This document shows, in pieces, positions 1 through 5,705 of a stretch of DNA of 5,705 nucleotides. The number at the start of each line of letters is the position of its first letter. The first letter of the stretch is position 1. This DNA comes from Clostridia bacterium (GTDB lineage Bacteria > Bacillota > Clostridia > Oscillospirales > Oscillospiraceae). The translations under genes and the position numbers were made by a program. Under the pieces are notes generated by a model. That model searched no databases, was not told where the DNA came from, and saw only the letters and a list, made by a program, of their open reading frames with translations. The stretch is from NCBI GenBank assembly GCA_003245395.1, contig QKDF01000281.1, forward strand, positions 1-5,705, in the 5' to 3' direction.

Positions 1-1841
1 TCGCCCATCACGTCGCCGGTATAGCTGTCAGGCACAATCACCTTCAATTCACCGATAGGCTCCAGCAGCACGGGGCTGGCCTGTTCCAAGCCGGCCTTGT
101 ACGCCAGGAAGGCAGCAGTCTTAAACGCCATTTCCGAGGAATCCACCGGGTGGTAAGAACCGTCCACCAGAGTGGCCTTCAAAAATACCATGGGATAGCC
201 CGCCAGCGGACCGTGGACGCAGCTTTCCCGCAGGCCCTTTTCCACCGCGGGGAAGAAGTTTTTGGGCACGGAACCGCCGAACACGTTCTCGGCGAAGATC
301 ATCTCTTCACTTTCGCTCTGGGGCTCGAATTCAATCCACACATCACCGAACTGACCGTGGCCGCCAGACTGCTTTTTGTGCCGTCCCTGTACCTTTACCT
401 TCTTGCGGATCTTCTCGCGGTACGCCACCCGAACGGGAGAGAGCTCCGTCTCCACGCCGAAGCGGGTGAGCAGTTTGGACCGCAGCACATCCAGCTGGAT
501 GTCGCCGGTACCGGAGAGAACCATCTGGTGGGTTTCGGCGTTGTTCGTCACGCTGAAGGTCAAATCCTCTTCGTTGAGCCGCGTCAAGCCACCGGCCACC
601 TTGTCCTCCTGGCCGCGGGTCTTGGGTGCAATCGCCTGAGAATAGCAGGGCTCCGGGAAGGGGATTCCAGTGAGCTTCACCACGTTCTTGGCTGAGCAGA
701 GGGTATCCCCGGTCTTAACCTTATCCATCTTCGCCACGGCAGCAATGTCGCCGCAGCAGACTTCCTTCACCTCAACCGCCTTTTTTCCCTTCATGCTGTA
801 CAGGTGGCCCAACTTCATAGTCTCACCGGTGGTGGCATTCACCACCGGCATGTCGGCCATGACCTTGCCGGAGATCACTTTGAAGTAAGAATACCGGCCA
901 TACTGATCAGATGTGGTTTTAAACACAAAGGCATAAGGGTTGCCATCCTCAGTGAGTTCGATCTCCACGGGGCTGCCATCGGCGTCCACGCCCTTGCGGT
1001 TGGGGATCTCCACCGGGTTGGGGAACAGCTTGACAGCCGTATCCAGCACGGTCTGGGTGCCGATGCCGGAAAACGCGCTGCCGCACATAACCGGGCACAG
1101 CGTCAGATCTCGCACACCCATATGCAGGCCTTTCACAATCTCTTCCTCGGTAAAAGGCTCTCCAGCAAAGAATTTTTCCATCATGGCTTCGGAGGTCTCA
1201 GCCACGGATTCGCACAACTGCTGATAGAAGTTTTCCACCACTTCCACCTTGTCGGGCGGAATGGGGATTTCCTCACGGCGGCCGTTGGGTCTCAGCTCAT
1301 AGGCCTTTTTATAAACGATGTCCAGCAGGGCATCGATCTTCTTATTTTCGTCCCACATGGGCATCATGGTGGGGCAAACAGCCCGCCCAAATTTCTCCCG
1401 CAGGGATTCCCAGGCAGCGTTGAAATCGCCGCCCTCCTCATCCGTCTTGGAAATATAGATGGCCCGGGGCATATTGCGCTCCTGCAGGTATTTCCATGCC
1501 TTTTCGGTTCCTACCGAAATACCGCCTTTGGCGGAGCAGACGATGATGCCGGCATCTGCGACCCGCAGCGCCTCCAGCACCTCGCCGGAAAAATCAAAAT
1601 AACCCGGCGTATCGATCACGTTGATCCGAACGCCTTTGAAATCGATGGGCGCAATGCTCATGGAGATCGAAATTTTCCTCTTGATCTCCTCTGGATCATA
1701 GTCGCACACGGTATTTCCGTCCGTAACCTTCCCCAAACGATCCGTGCCTCCGGTCAGATACAGCATAGACTCTACCAAGGAAGTCTTACCGTTTCCGCCG
1801 TGGCCCAATAAGCAAATGTTGCGAATGTCCTTTGCAGTCAT
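1..1841 (-). CDS. fusA: Elongation factor G-like translational GTPase, C-terminus cut off by window edge
   Basis: The 613 visible residues cover nearly all of an EF-G; about 80 residues, most of domain V, lie beyond base 1. EF-G proteins are cytoplasmic GTPases that drive tRNA-mRNA translocation and ribosome recycling. The P-loop is GHGGNGKTS (residues 13-21), G3 is DTPGYFDF (77-84), G4 is SKTD (131-134) and G5 is GSAF (254-257). Domain II begins near 300, domain III near 395, and domain IV from about 470 with SGGHGQFGDVW (492-502) and the HPVDSSE loop (564-570). Domain V starts at LLEPIGELKV. Canonical EF-G has AHIDAGKTT, DTPGHVDF and NKxD, so this is the divergent EF-G-2/EF-G-like subfamily, not the housekeeping factor encoded beside rpsL/rpsG and tuf. 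Tyr81 replaces the usual catalytic histidine. The ATG at 1841 is chosen because it begins the conserved N-terminus and has a ribosome binding site. The symbol denotes the family; it is a paralogue, and its precise job is unknown. Confidence 0.95.
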   Translation of the reverse strand, partial: MTAKDIRNICLLGHGGNGKTSLVESMLYLTGGTDRLGKVTDGNTVCDYDPEEIKRKISISMSIAPIDFKGVRINVIDTPGYFDFSGEVLEALRVADAGIIVCSAKGGISVGTEKAWKYLQERNMPRAIYISKTDEEGGDFNAAWESLREKFGRAVCPTMMPMWDENKKIDALLDIVYKKAYELRPNGRREEIPIPPDKVEVVENFYQQLCESVAETSEAMMEKFFAGEPFTEEEIVKGLHMGVRDLTLCPVMCGSAFSGIGTQTVLDTAVKLFPNPVEIPNRKGVDADGSPVEIELTEDGNPYAFVFKTTSDQYGRYSYFKVISGKVMADMPVVNATTGETMKLGHLYSMKGKKAVEVKEVCCGDIAAVAKMDKVKTGDTLCSAKNVVKLTGIPFPEPCYSQAIAPKTRGQEDKVAGGLTRLNEEDLTFSVTNNAETHQMVLSGTGDIQLDVLRSKLLTRFGVETELSPVRVAYREKIRKKVKVQGRHKKQSGGHGQFGDVWIEFEPQSESEEMIFAENVFGGSVPKNFFPAVEKGLRESCVHGPLAGYPMVFLKATLVDGSYHPVDSSEMAFKTAAFLAYKAGLEQASPVLLEPIGELKVIVPDSYTGDVMG

Positions 1842-1850
1842 ATGATTGTA

Positions 1851-1857
1851 CTCCCTT
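1851..1857 (-). promoter_or_regulatory. Ribosome binding site of the EF-G-like gene
   Basis: On the minus strand AAGGGAG lies 9 bases before the ATG at 1841. It supports that start and agrees with the protein beginning just ahead of the P-loop. Confidence 0.8.
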
Positions 1858-1908
1858 CGATTTGTTGCTGGGCGATGGATCTTTGCCAGGCGCCGTTTTA
1901 TAATTGTC

Positions 1909-1937
1909 ATTATATAATAATTAGCCAATCAGCACAA
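1909..1937 (-). promoter_or_regulatory. Sigma-A-type promoter of the EF-G-like gene
   Basis: Read on the minus strand, a perfect -10 TATAAT (1914 down to 1909) follows a -35-like TTGTGC (1937 down to 1932) at a 17-base spacing. It lies in an AT-rich stretch between the hydrolase terminator and the EF-G-like gene. The predicted start, near 1902, would give a leader of about 60 bases. I see no riboswitch or attenuator in that leader. The strong -10 suggests the gene has its own promoter, independent of the hydrolase upstream. Confidence 0.65.
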
Positions 1938-2014
1938 CGAAAAGTTTGATTGTTTTACCTTTTTTGTTGGCCTGCACAAGAAAGAAAGGAAAGAATTTAC
2001 ATTAAGAAGCGGAA

Positions 2015-2058
2015 TTAAAAATAAAATGAGGTCTGCGGCTCAAAATGAGCCACAGACC
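2015..2058 (-). terminator. Rho-independent terminator after the serine hydrolase gene
   Basis: The arms 2030-2041 and 2047-2058 form a 12-bp stem around a 5-base loop, with one central position that pairs as G-U only in minus-strand RNA. The stem is followed on that strand by a T-rich run (TCATTTTATTTTTAATT, 2029 down to about 2013). It starts 28 bases past the hydrolase stop codon. The plus-strand reading has a C-A mismatch and only a short T run, so it is assigned to the minus strand. Confidence 0.85.
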
Positions 2059-2085
2059 CCGCTGTTTTTGAACGCTTGTTTACCC

Positions 2086-4152
2086 TCAGGCAGTGAAACG
2101 GAGGTGGAACCGGGCGCCCGCATCACCGGCAAACACCACCAGTCCACCCGCGGGCAGAACCGCCTTGGTATCCCCCCAGAGTACGGAGGAGGCGGTGAGT
2201 TTTCCATCTGCATCGTAGACCCAGAAGCCCGCGTCTGCCGGCAGCTGAACCGTCATGGTCTGTCCGGCTGCCGCGCCCGTCTTGTACCAGCGGGCATAGC
2301 CGTCGGTCTGCACCGTGGTATACGACCAGCCGCCGCCTGTAAACAGGTCGATCAGCCCGGAGCTGGCCATGTACAAATCGGAGTCGGTCTGCAGCCACAT
2401 GACGCCGTTTTTCTCCGTCAGGGTCAGGTCGCTTCCATCCCGTCCGTACAATCCGGGAATCTGGGGCGTGTAGAGTGCCTGAGTCGCGCTGATAATTCTG
2501 TCCGCACTGATGTATCCCGGCACAGTTTCCGATGTCTGGGAAGAAGTCTGTGCCTGAGACAGCGCCAGATACACCTGGGAGGAATACCGCTCGTTCATGG
2601 GTACAAAGTCCATGACTGCCGCCGCGTCCCAGGCCGCCTGCGCCTGCGCGTCGGGCTGATTATCCGGCAGCTTTACCGCCGCATAGTCCGCAGTGGGCAG
2701 CACGCCCAGTCCGGGAATGGGGGTATACGCCTGCTCATAAAGATACGTCTGCCCGTTTGTCTCCTGTACCAGCTTCAAAAGCGCCGCGCCTGAGGCATCC
2801 CGGAAGGAACCGTCGCTGCAATAGGTGAATGTCTGCTCCGGCGCCTGGGGATACGTTAAAGAGTGGATGGTCATGGTCCCGTCTGCCGCCACCGCCAATT
2901 TCATCTGCTGCACGGAGGACCCGTAGTAGCCGGAGGCCGCGGGCAAATCGGACGGCATCGCCGCGGGCGCGGCATCGGGAAACGCCGGAACCGATTCATC
3001 CACCGTCACGCCCTTTGCTGCCAGCGCCGCAATCAGAATGCGGGCCGCCGCCATTTCATTATAGGTGGATACACCGCCCGAGGACAGCACCGCCACCGCC
3101 ATGTGATAGGCGGGCACGACCATCATCGCCGCGTGATAGCGCAGGGTGTCGCCGCCCTTAACCAGCACCTGGATATTGCTCTGGGAAAAAGGATACGACT
3201 CCACAGAGTCCCAACCCAAACCATAGGACACCGCGCCCAAAGAGCCGTCGGGCCACAGCCCCTTGTCATATTCCGGGCCGGCCATGGCGGAGGTGGACCG
3301 CGCGGCAAGCAGGCCGGTTCCCGTCAAAGCACCGCCGAATGCGGCCATGTCCGAAGCGGTGGCGTACAGCCCGCCGGTACCCACGATGCCGATGGTGTCC
3401 TGAGGCAGGGCCCGGGTATCCGTGGTATCCGCATAGGTCTTGGCAAGGCGGGCGGTGTCAAAGCTGTCCTGCGGCGCATAGGTATTGTCCAGCCCTGCGG
3501 GCGTGAGCAGATTGGCCCGGACATAGTCCATAAAATCCTTGCCGGAGACAGCCTCCACCACCAGTTCGGCCAACGTGAAGCCGTCGTTGCAGTAGACGCT
3601 GTACGCCCCCGGATCGGCCTTGAGCCGCTGGGTGGACAGTCGGGTCAAAAGATCCTCCGTGGCGCTCTGATCTGGATCGTCAAACAAAAATGCGTCGCTG
3701 GAGGAAGTCCCCATCAATCCGGAGGAGTGGTTGAGCAGCATCCGCACGGTGATCTGCTTATACCGCTCGTCCGCCATGGTGAACTTGGGCAGGTATCGGG
3801 TAACCGGTGCATCCAGGGAGAGCTTTCCCTGCTCCGCCAGACGCATAACGGCAGCCGTGGTATACATCTTACTCACGGAGCCGATGCCGTAGAGATCGTC
3901 GTCGGTCAGCGCCCGGTTCTCCGTGCGGGAGTAAGCTCCTGCGTGGCCGGTGAGTGTCACCGCGCCGTCCTGCCATAGGGCATACTGAATGCTGTCCGCC
4001 GCGCCGTACTGCGCGGCATAGGTGACGGCCGTCTGCGCTTCGGTGCTCAGGTCCGCAGACGGCTCCGCGGCCCATGCCGGAATCACCAGACTCAGGCAAA
4101 GCGCCAGAGCCAGCAGCGCAGCGCCGCCGCGTTTTTGCAGTCTGTGCTTCAT
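2086..4152 (-). CDS. Secreted serine hydrolase, beta-lactamase/AmpC-like (COG1680-type), with long C-terminal beta extension
   Basis: This 688-residue exported protein has a signal peptide: basic KHRLQKR, a hydrophobic core at 11-24, and probable cleavage after AWA (residue 28). The catalytic domain (about 40-385) shows the penicillin-recognition motifs: SVSK (92-95, nucleophile Ser92 and Lys95), a YCN box (187-189) and KGG (332-334) in the KTG/HTG position. The family landmarks LLNHSSGL (139-146) and YGLGW (310-314) are also present. Relatives act outside the membrane as D-alanyl-D-alanine peptidases, esterases or beta-lactamases, so the substrate cannot be read from sequence. A Pro/Ala-rich linker (about 386-406) leads to some 280 beta-rich residues of unknown function. 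There is no LPxTG motif, C-terminal membrane helix or good lipobox, so it is probably released or loosely wall-bound. The start at 4152 fits the signal peptide and ribosome site; an in-frame ATG at 4290 would add 46 unlikely residues and overlap the transporter gene. A terminator follows. Confidence 0.9.
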   Translation of the reverse strand: MKHRLQKRGGAALLALALCLSLVIPAWAAEPSADLSTEAQTAVTYAAQYGAADSIQYALWQDGAVTLTGHAGAYSRTENRALTDDDLYGIGSVSKMYTTAAVMRLAEQGKLSLDAPVTRYLPKFTMADERYKQITVRMLLNHSSGLMGTSSSDAFLFDDPDQSATEDLLTRLSTQRLKADPGAYSVYCNDGFTLAELVVEAVSGKDFMDYVRANLLTPAGLDNTYAPQDSFDTARLAKTYADTTDTRALPQDTIGIVGTGGLYATASDMAAFGGALTGTGLLAARSTSAMAGPEYDKGLWPDGSLGAVSYGLGWDSVESYPFSQSNIQVLVKGGDTLRYHAAMMVVPAYHMAVAVLSSGGVSTYNEMAAARILIAALAAKGVTVDESVPAFPDAAPAAMPSDLPAASGYYGSSVQQMKLAVAADGTMTIHSLTYPQAPEQTFTYCSDGSFRDASGAALLKLVQETNGQTYLYEQAYTPIPGLGVLPTADYAAVKLPDNQPDAQAQAAWDAAAVMDFVPMNERYSSQVYLALSQAQTSSQTSETVPGYISADRIISATQALYTPQIPGLYGRDGSDLTLTEKNGVMWLQTDSDLYMASSGLIDLFTGGGWSYTTVQTDGYARWYKTGAAAGQTMTVQLPADAGFWVYDADGKLTASSVLWGDTKAVLPAGGLVVFAGDAGARFHLRFTA

Positions 4153-4160
4153 AATAAATT

Positions 4161-4166
4161 TCCTTT
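4161..4166 (-). promoter_or_regulatory. Ribosome binding site fixing the hydrolase start
   Basis: The minus strand reads AAAGGA, its core ending 8 bases before the ATG at 4152. That ATG opens directly into a typical signal peptide. This decides against the in-frame ATG at 4290, which lies inside the 3' end of the transporter gene. Confidence 0.8.
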
Positions 4167-4168
4167 CC

Positions 4169-4184
4169 CGCCCTCTCCCGGGCG
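4169..4184 (-). other. Small GC hairpin in the hydrolase leader, just before the ribosome site
   Basis: CGCCC and GGGCG form a 5-bp stem with a 6-base loop, ending a few bases upstream of AAAGGA. It could insulate or modulate ribosome access, but a stem this short may be chance in GC-rich DNA. I see no T-run, so it is not a terminator. Confidence 0.3.
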
Positions 4185-4202
4185 CTGTGCGTCTACAGTA
4201 CC

Positions 4203-4233
4203 GGTATACACCTTCCACCAGATGGAAAGTCAA
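4203..4233 (-). promoter_or_regulatory. Promoter with MerR-family-type operator in a 19-bp spacer, driving the hydrolase
   Basis: On the minus strand a near-consensus -35 TTGACT (4233 down to 4228) and a -10-like TATACC (4208 down to 4203) are 19 bases apart. The spacer contains a dyad, TTCCA-TCTGG-TGGAA (4227 down to 4213). Its flanks extend it to CTTTCCA/TGGAAGG with one mismatch. Overlong 19-20 bp spacers holding a centred dyad are characteristic of promoters activated by MerR-family proteins, which twist the DNA to realign the two boxes. The half-sites resemble CCTTCC/GGAAGG operators of metal- and drug-responsive members. Transcription would begin near 4196, about 44 bases before the ATG at 4152. 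No MerR gene is in the window, so the regulator and inducer are unknown. The promoter starts just past the transporter stop codon. Confidence 0.6.
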
Positions 4234-4240
4234 GGAAATT

Positions 4241-5440
4241 TTAATATTTTTTGGAAATTTGTCCGGACAGCAGGGCCAGCACAAGCCCAATGATCCCGCA
4301 GGTCAGGCAAAACATCAGCATGGCATTTACACCGCCCCAGTCGATGAAAAAGCCCGCGAGAAAGTTGCCCGCCACACCGCCCATTCCGTTGGAAGCCATC
4401 ATCATCAGGCTCTGTCCCCGGATCCGGTCAACAGGAGAGACATTTTCACTGGCAAAATAGACGGAGGCCGGCGTAAACAGCCCGTATCCCAGCATCTGAA
4501 TCGGCTGCACGGCCAGGACGCCGGTGAGCGTGGACGCAGACAGAAACAGCAGCGGCTTCACTGCCATAAAGAATACCGCCGCGGTCAGCATGCGGCGGGT
4601 TCCCACCCGCGGCCACAAAAACTGAAATAAAAAAGCAGCGGGGAGTTCGGACGCCGCCATAAGGAACAGCGCCGTACCCAGATCCCCGGTCGTCCCTCCC
4701 CGATCCATGACAATATTCACCATAAAGCTGACAATGGGCAGCACCGCGGCTATGGAGAAAAACACAGCACAGAGCATCAGCGTGTACGAGGGATTGCCGG
4801 TCAGCAGGTATCGGATCGAATGGGGCTGCTCGCCCACTCGAAATCGGGGCATCGCCTCAGGTGGAAACGTGGGATACAGGAAGATCGCCAGCATCAACGC
4901 CAGCAGCAGTCCCCCGTGGGTCAGCAGCACCGTTTCGGTACCGAAGCGCAGCGCCTGGGCGCCCAGAAGCACGCAGGCCACCGCATAGGAAAATGATCCC
5001 ATGCCCCGTCCCAGACTATAATGTACGTTCACACCCGCGCCGATAAACTGCACGGCCAGGGAGTCCAGCAGCGGATAGGCGTTGAGCTCCAGCGCCCCCA
5101 GCGCCAGCAGCAGCAGCGCCGTCCCCCCAAAGCCCGGGCGGGCCGAGTAAAACACCACGTTTACAAGCAGGGATGCCCCCAAGCACGCCTCCAGAATATA
5201 CTTCAGCGGTACGCGTGGGTGCCGGTCGGCCCAGCCTCCCAACAGCGGCTGGGACAGAATTCCGGCCAGGCACCGGACAGCCGCTAAAACCCCGGCCTGC
5301 CCGCTGGTGAAGCCCCGACCCAGCAGCAGGGCGGTCTGATAGCCCGCAAAGGCGGCGAACATGGCCCAATAGGTCATGTGCAAAAGTGTGTACATTGCGT
5401 TCACCCGCCGGGCGGAGGGCAGACGCACTGTGTTGTTCAT
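4241..5440 (-). CDS. Major facilitator superfamily transporter, 12 TM helices
   Basis: This 399-residue inner-membrane protein consists almost entirely of hydrophobic segments consistent with 12 helices in two six-helix halves. The cytoplasmic loop between helices 2 and 3 carries the MFS signature-like GGWADRHPR (68-76). A polar loop, PTFPPEAMPRFRVGEQPHSIRY, around 190-211 separates the halves. YSLGRGMGSFSYA (141-153) matches the YxxxRxxGS pattern at helix 5 of the MFS_1-like/LacY-related group (HcaT, NupG-like proton symporters), and DRIRGQSL (338-345) resembles the matching segment of the second half. Transport is probably proton-coupled; the substrate is not evident. Its ATG overlaps the stop codon of the kinase gene (ATGA), with AAAGGG (5451-5456) 10 bases upstream, so it is translationally coupled to that gene. 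This makes a B6 vitamer or another small metabolite a reasonable guess, though a drug exporter cannot be excluded. No terminator follows, so read-through into the hydrolase gene is possible. Confidence 0.9.
   Translation of the reverse strand: MNNTVRLPSARRVNAMYTLLHMTYWAMFAAFAGYQTALLLGRGFTSGQAGVLAAVRCLAGILSQPLLGGWADRHPRVPLKYILEACLGASLLVNVVFYSARPGFGGTALLLLALGALELNAYPLLDSLAVQFIGAGVNVHYSLGRGMGSFSYAVACVLLGAQALRFGTETVLLTHGGLLLALMLAIFLYPTFPPEAMPRFRVGEQPHSIRYLLTGNPSYTLMLCAVFFSIAAVLPIVSFMVNIVMDRGGTTGDLGTALFLMAASELPAAFLFQFLWPRVGTRRMLTAAVFFMAVKPLLFLSASTLTGVLAVQPIQMLGYGLFTPASVYFASENVSPVDRIRGQSLMMMASNGMGGVAGNFLAGFFIDWGGVNAMLMFCLTCGIIGLVLALLSGQISKKY
5437..5440 (-). other. ATGA stop-start overlap coupling kinase and transporter
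   Basis: The kinase TGA (5439-5437) shares two bases with the transporter ATG (5440-5438). Such 4-base overlaps normally mean one mRNA and translation re-initiation by the terminating ribosome. AAAGGG at 5456-5451, inside the kinase coding region, can serve as the ribosome site. Confidence 0.85.
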
Positions 5441-5705
5441 CCGTTTTGCACCCTTTCCGTTAGCTGTCCCAACAGCGGCTCAAAATCCACACCCTCCCGC
5501 ATGGGAAGGTTTTCGGCAGCCGTCCGCTCGGCACAAGCCCGCACAAACTCCGCCGCCTGCGTGGCCGCGCCGGTCAGGGACTCGCCCCGCATCAGCGCGC
5601 CGGTCAGCACGCTGGCAAACACGTCGCCGGTGCCGTGGAACTCGTGGGCCACAAAATCAGCCTGTACCGGCTCCGTTTGTCCCGAAGCCGCATCGAAACA
5701 CATGG
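5437..5705 (-). CDS. Pyridoxal/pyridoxamine kinase-like protein (PfkB/ribokinase superfamily), C-terminal fragment
   Basis: Only the last 88 complete codons are visible; the frame runs open through base 5705, so the N-terminal two thirds lie outside the window. HGTGDVFAS (residues 23-31 of the visible part) is the ribokinase-superfamily anion-hole/catalytic motif, with Asp27 the expected catalytic base. The following stretch, VLTGALMRGESLTGAATQAAEFV, is the usual helix of PdxK/PdxY-type kinases. The ending REGVDFEPLL also resembles the C-terminus of clostridial pyridoxamine kinases. Such enzymes phosphorylate pyridoxal, pyridoxine or pyridoxamine with ATP in the cytoplasm, in vitamin B6 salvage. 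Related hydroxymethylpyrimidine kinases share the motif, so the exact substrate is inferred. The stop codon overlaps the transporter start. The ATG at 5703 is internal, not the true start. Confidence 0.85.
   Translation of the reverse strand, partial: MCFDAASGQTEPVQADFVAHEFHGTGDVFASVLTGALMRGESLTGAATQAAEFVRACAERTAAENLPMREGVDFEPLLGQLTERVQNG

Noticed and set aside
804..1811. 335-codon plus-strand open frame
   Set aside because: It lies wholly antisense to the conserved EF-G-like gene. Its sequence is His/Gly/Ile-rich with no recognisable domain, as expected of an antisense frame in GC-rich DNA. I saw no ribosome site or promoter for it.
1..1841. Tet(M)-type ribosomal protection (tetracycline resistance) protein
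   Set aside because: Those proteins keep canonical AHVDAGKTT and DTPGHMDF motifs. The GHGGNGKTS and DTPGYFDF boxes here point to the EF-G-2 group.
1901..1923. AT-rich imperfect palindrome overlapping the -10 of the EF-G-like promoter
   Set aside because: TAATT and AATTA ends match, but the interior is only partly symmetric. In such AT-rich sequence this is likely chance, so it is not called an operator.
2026..2793. 255-codon plus-strand open frame starting inside the terminator hairpin
   Set aside because: It begins within the terminator stem and runs antisense to the hydrolase C-terminus. No family motif is visible.
2863..3978. 371-codon plus-strand open frame
   Set aside because: It is antisense to the serine hydrolase. 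It is rich in Arg, Gly and His, low in complexity, and matches nothing I recognise. The opposite strand has a signal peptide, catalytic motifs, a ribosome site and a terminator.
4090..4110. Cys19 of the hydrolase signal peptide as a lipoprotein anchor
   Set aside because: The preceding residues are L-A-L, and leucine at -1 does not fit the lipobox (Gly/Ala/Ser expected). The cysteine lies within the hydrophobic core, ahead of a good AWA cleavage site.
4211..4229. Dyad after the transporter gene read as its terminator
   Set aside because: The stem is short, has no T-run after it on the minus strand, and sits precisely between -35 and -10 boxes. An operator fits better.
4153..4290. 46-residue N-terminal extension of the hydrolase from the ATG at 4290
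   Set aside because: It would overlap the transporter gene by 50 bases and bury the signal peptide inside the protein. The ATG at 4152 has a good ribosome site and opens into a normal signal peptide.

Overview
The window reads as an ordinary chromosomal segment of a moderately GC-rich Firmicute. The likeliest source is a gut clostridium of the Oscillospiraceae type (Flavonifractor, Oscillibacter or Intestinimonas-like). This is an inference from GC-rich third codon positions, AAGGGAG/AAAGGAA ribosome binding sites, a TATAAT-type promoter, and protein sequences that look clostridial. No ribosomal RNA or other taxonomic marker is present, so the genus is not resolved.

All four genes lie on the minus strand. 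In transcription order (right to left) they are: (1) the last 88 codons of a pyridoxal/pyridoxamine kinase-like PfkB-family kinase (5437-5705, 5' end outside the window); (2) a 12-helix major facilitator transporter (4241-5440) whose ATG overlaps the kinase stop codon in an ATGA junction, so the two are surely co-transcribed; (3) a secreted serine hydrolase of the beta-lactamase/AmpC-like family (2086-4152, 688 residues) with a long beta-rich C-terminal extension; and (4) an elongation factor G-like translational GTPase (1-1841, C-terminus outside the window).

Three control regions separate them. The 88-base gap before the hydrolase holds a promoter with a 19-bp spacer filled by a dyad (TTCCA-N5-TGGAA), the hallmark of operators bound by MerR-family activators. 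After the hydrolase stands a strong intrinsic terminator (2015-2058). An AT-rich gap then carries a sigma-A-type promoter (-35 TTGTGC, 17 bp, -10 TATAAT) and a clear ribosome binding site for the EF-G-like gene. The window therefore holds three transcription units: kinase-transporter, a separately inducible hydrolase (possibly also reached by read-through from the transporter), and the EF-G-like gene.

The points most worth following are the MerR-type operator driving a secreted serine hydrolase, the kinase-transporter coupling (a candidate vitamin B6 vitamer transporter), and the EF-G paralogue with tyrosine in place of the catalytic histidine. I found no mobile element, CRISPR array, RNA gene or wholly new system. 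The long plus-strand open frames are antisense shadows of the GC-rich minus-strand genes.
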